Shown piece by piece: positions 5,321 through 6,130 of a DNA stretch of 6,130 nt. Position 1 is the first letter of the stretch. Every line of letters begins with the position of its first letter. Both the position numbers and the translations under genes were made by a program. The stretch comes from Oxalobacteraceae bacterium (GTDB taxonomy: Bacteria > Pseudomonadota > Gammaproteobacteria > Burkholderiales > Burkholderiaceae_D). The stretch lies in assembly GCA_947453015.1 (NCBI GenBank), contig CANGFL010000090.1, positions 1 to 6,130 of the forward strand. The letters run 5' to 3'. The notes under the pieces are model-generated. The model saw only the letters and a program-made list of their open reading frames with translations. It ran no database searches and was not told where the DNA came from.

Positions 5321-6130
5321 TTACAAATCTAATGTCAACGTTTTTCCCTTAGCGCGAGACACGCATACGGTCAGGCAATGGGTTTTTTCGTCATCACTGA
5401 GGATGTAATCACGATGGTCGACTTCGCCATCGAGATAGGTCACTTTGCATGCGCCGCATAGTCCCGACAAACACGAGGTAGGAACGCGTCGTCCTGTCAG
5501 TTCTATCGCACGCACAATGGTTTGATCGGGGCCGACGTGAATTACTTCGCCACTCTTAGCTAAATGCACCTCGAATGAGCCTTCAGGTAAATCCGAGGTT
5601 GGCGATTCGGGAGCCTTAAAGTGTTCGAAATGAACGGTGTCATTAGCCCAGTGTGAACTAGCCTCTGCGCAAGCACTCATAAATCCACTCGGTCCGCAGT
5701 AATACACGTGCGTTCCTGAGGAAGGGTGTTTAAGCAAGGTTGCGATGTCGAGCCCTTTGCTGGGCTCACCACCATCAAAGTGAAAATGCAAGCGATCTTT
5801 AGGAACTAAGGCTTTGAGCTCGTTTGCAAATGCCACGTGGCCAGGACTACGCGCGCAATAGTGAAGTTCAAATGATGCACCGTTAGCGACTAATTCATGA
5901 GCCATGGACTTCAACGGTGTAATCCCGATGCCGCCCGCAATCAAAATCGAATGCGTTGCATTTCTCGACATTGAGAAGGCATTACGTGCAGGACCGACTT
6001 CAATCAAGTCACCCACGCGCACTTTATCGTGGAGTGCCACTGAACCGCCGCGACTCGCTGGCTCACGTAATACGCCAATCAGCCAATGCGTTTGATCCTT
6101 AGGATCGCCCGCCAATGAATAGGAACGAAC
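5321..6130 (-). CDS. PDR/VanB-type oxygenase reductase (5' end outside window)
   Basis: NAD(P)H-dependent flavin/2Fe-2S reductase of the phthalate-dioxygenase-reductase class, which normally passes electrons to a Rieske non-heme-iron oxygenase. The frame stays open to the window edge: the first codons read VRSYSLAGDP, containing the RxYSL flavin-binding motif (6127-6113). The real start is thus outside, about 50 or more codons upstream by family comparison. The TTG at 6115 is internal. Next come GGSVALHDKVRVGDLIEVGP (rest of the flavin domain), ILIAGGIGITPLKSM (nucleotide binding) and VYYCGPSGFM. The C-terminal plant-type ferredoxin domain has PTSCLSGLCGACKV (C-x4-C-x2-C) and a fourth cysteine 28 residues on, in CVSRA. 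Flavin, NAD, then C-terminal ferredoxin is the order that defines this class. Stop is TAA at 5321. The oxygenase partner is inferred and not in view. Confidence 0.92.
   Translation of the reverse strand, partial: VRSYSLAGDPKDQTHWLIGVLREPASRGGSVALHDKVRVGDLIEVGPARNAFSMSRNATHSILIAGGIGITPLKSMAHELVANGASFELHYCARSPGHVAFANELKALVPKDRLHFHFDGGEPSKGLDIATLLKHPSSGTHVYYCGPSGFMSACAEASSHWANDTVHFEHFKAPESPTSDLPEGSFEVHLAKSGEVIHVGPDQTIVRAIELTGRRVPTSCLSGLCGACKVTYLDGEVDHRDYILSDDEKTHCLTVCVSRAKGKTLTLDL

Noticed and set aside
6113..6115. TTG at 6115 as the reductase start
   Set aside because: The frame continues upstream to the window edge and encodes RSYSL, the family's flavin-binding motif, so the start must lie outside.
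1..6130. CRISPR array, phage genes, transposase or retron-like system
   Set aside because: No regularly spaced short repeats, no integrase, transposase or reverse transcriptase motifs were seen on either strand.

Overview
The window looks like chromosomal DNA of a moderate- to low-GC proteobacterium, probably gamma or beta. The signs are Sec-type export, AGGA/GGAG ribosome binding sites, a ChaA-type antiporter, a FadR/VanR-type regulator and a proteobacterial-style tRNA-Asn. I cannot name a genus from sequence alone.

Layout. Bases 1-190 hold the intrinsic terminator of a gene to the left and an AT-rich leader. At 191-1048 (+) is a secreted delta-class carbonic anhydrase. From about 1058 to 2083 lies an inserted-looking segment: a vapBC toxin-antitoxin pair (1339-1973, +) between two imperfect direct repeats. 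Each repeat holds a terminator hairpin plus the 3' half of tRNA-Asn. The right copy is the end of the complete tRNA-Asn(GTT) gene (2032-2107, -). The left copy (1100-1149) is an orphan fragment. This is the arrangement left by integration into, or duplication of, a tRNA 3' end. No integrase is present.

The rest is on the minus strand. A chaA-like Ca2+/H+ antiporter gene (2473-3558) is followed 75 bp downstream by a short gene for a 54-residue, single-membrane-segment protein (2233-2397). At 3736-6130 is a compact operon, read right to left: a phthalate-dioxygenase-reductase/VanB-type flavin/2Fe-2S reductase (cut by the window edge), a class II aldolase/adducin-family enzyme, and a GntR/FCD regulator. 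The reductase probably feeds electrons to an oxygenase encoded beyond the right edge. The aldolase-fold enzyme would act on a product of the same catabolic route, and the regulator would sense an acid intermediate. The substrate is not known.

No new defence or mobile system is evident. The most notable item is the tRNA-flanked vapBC cassette, followed by the small membrane protein after chaA.
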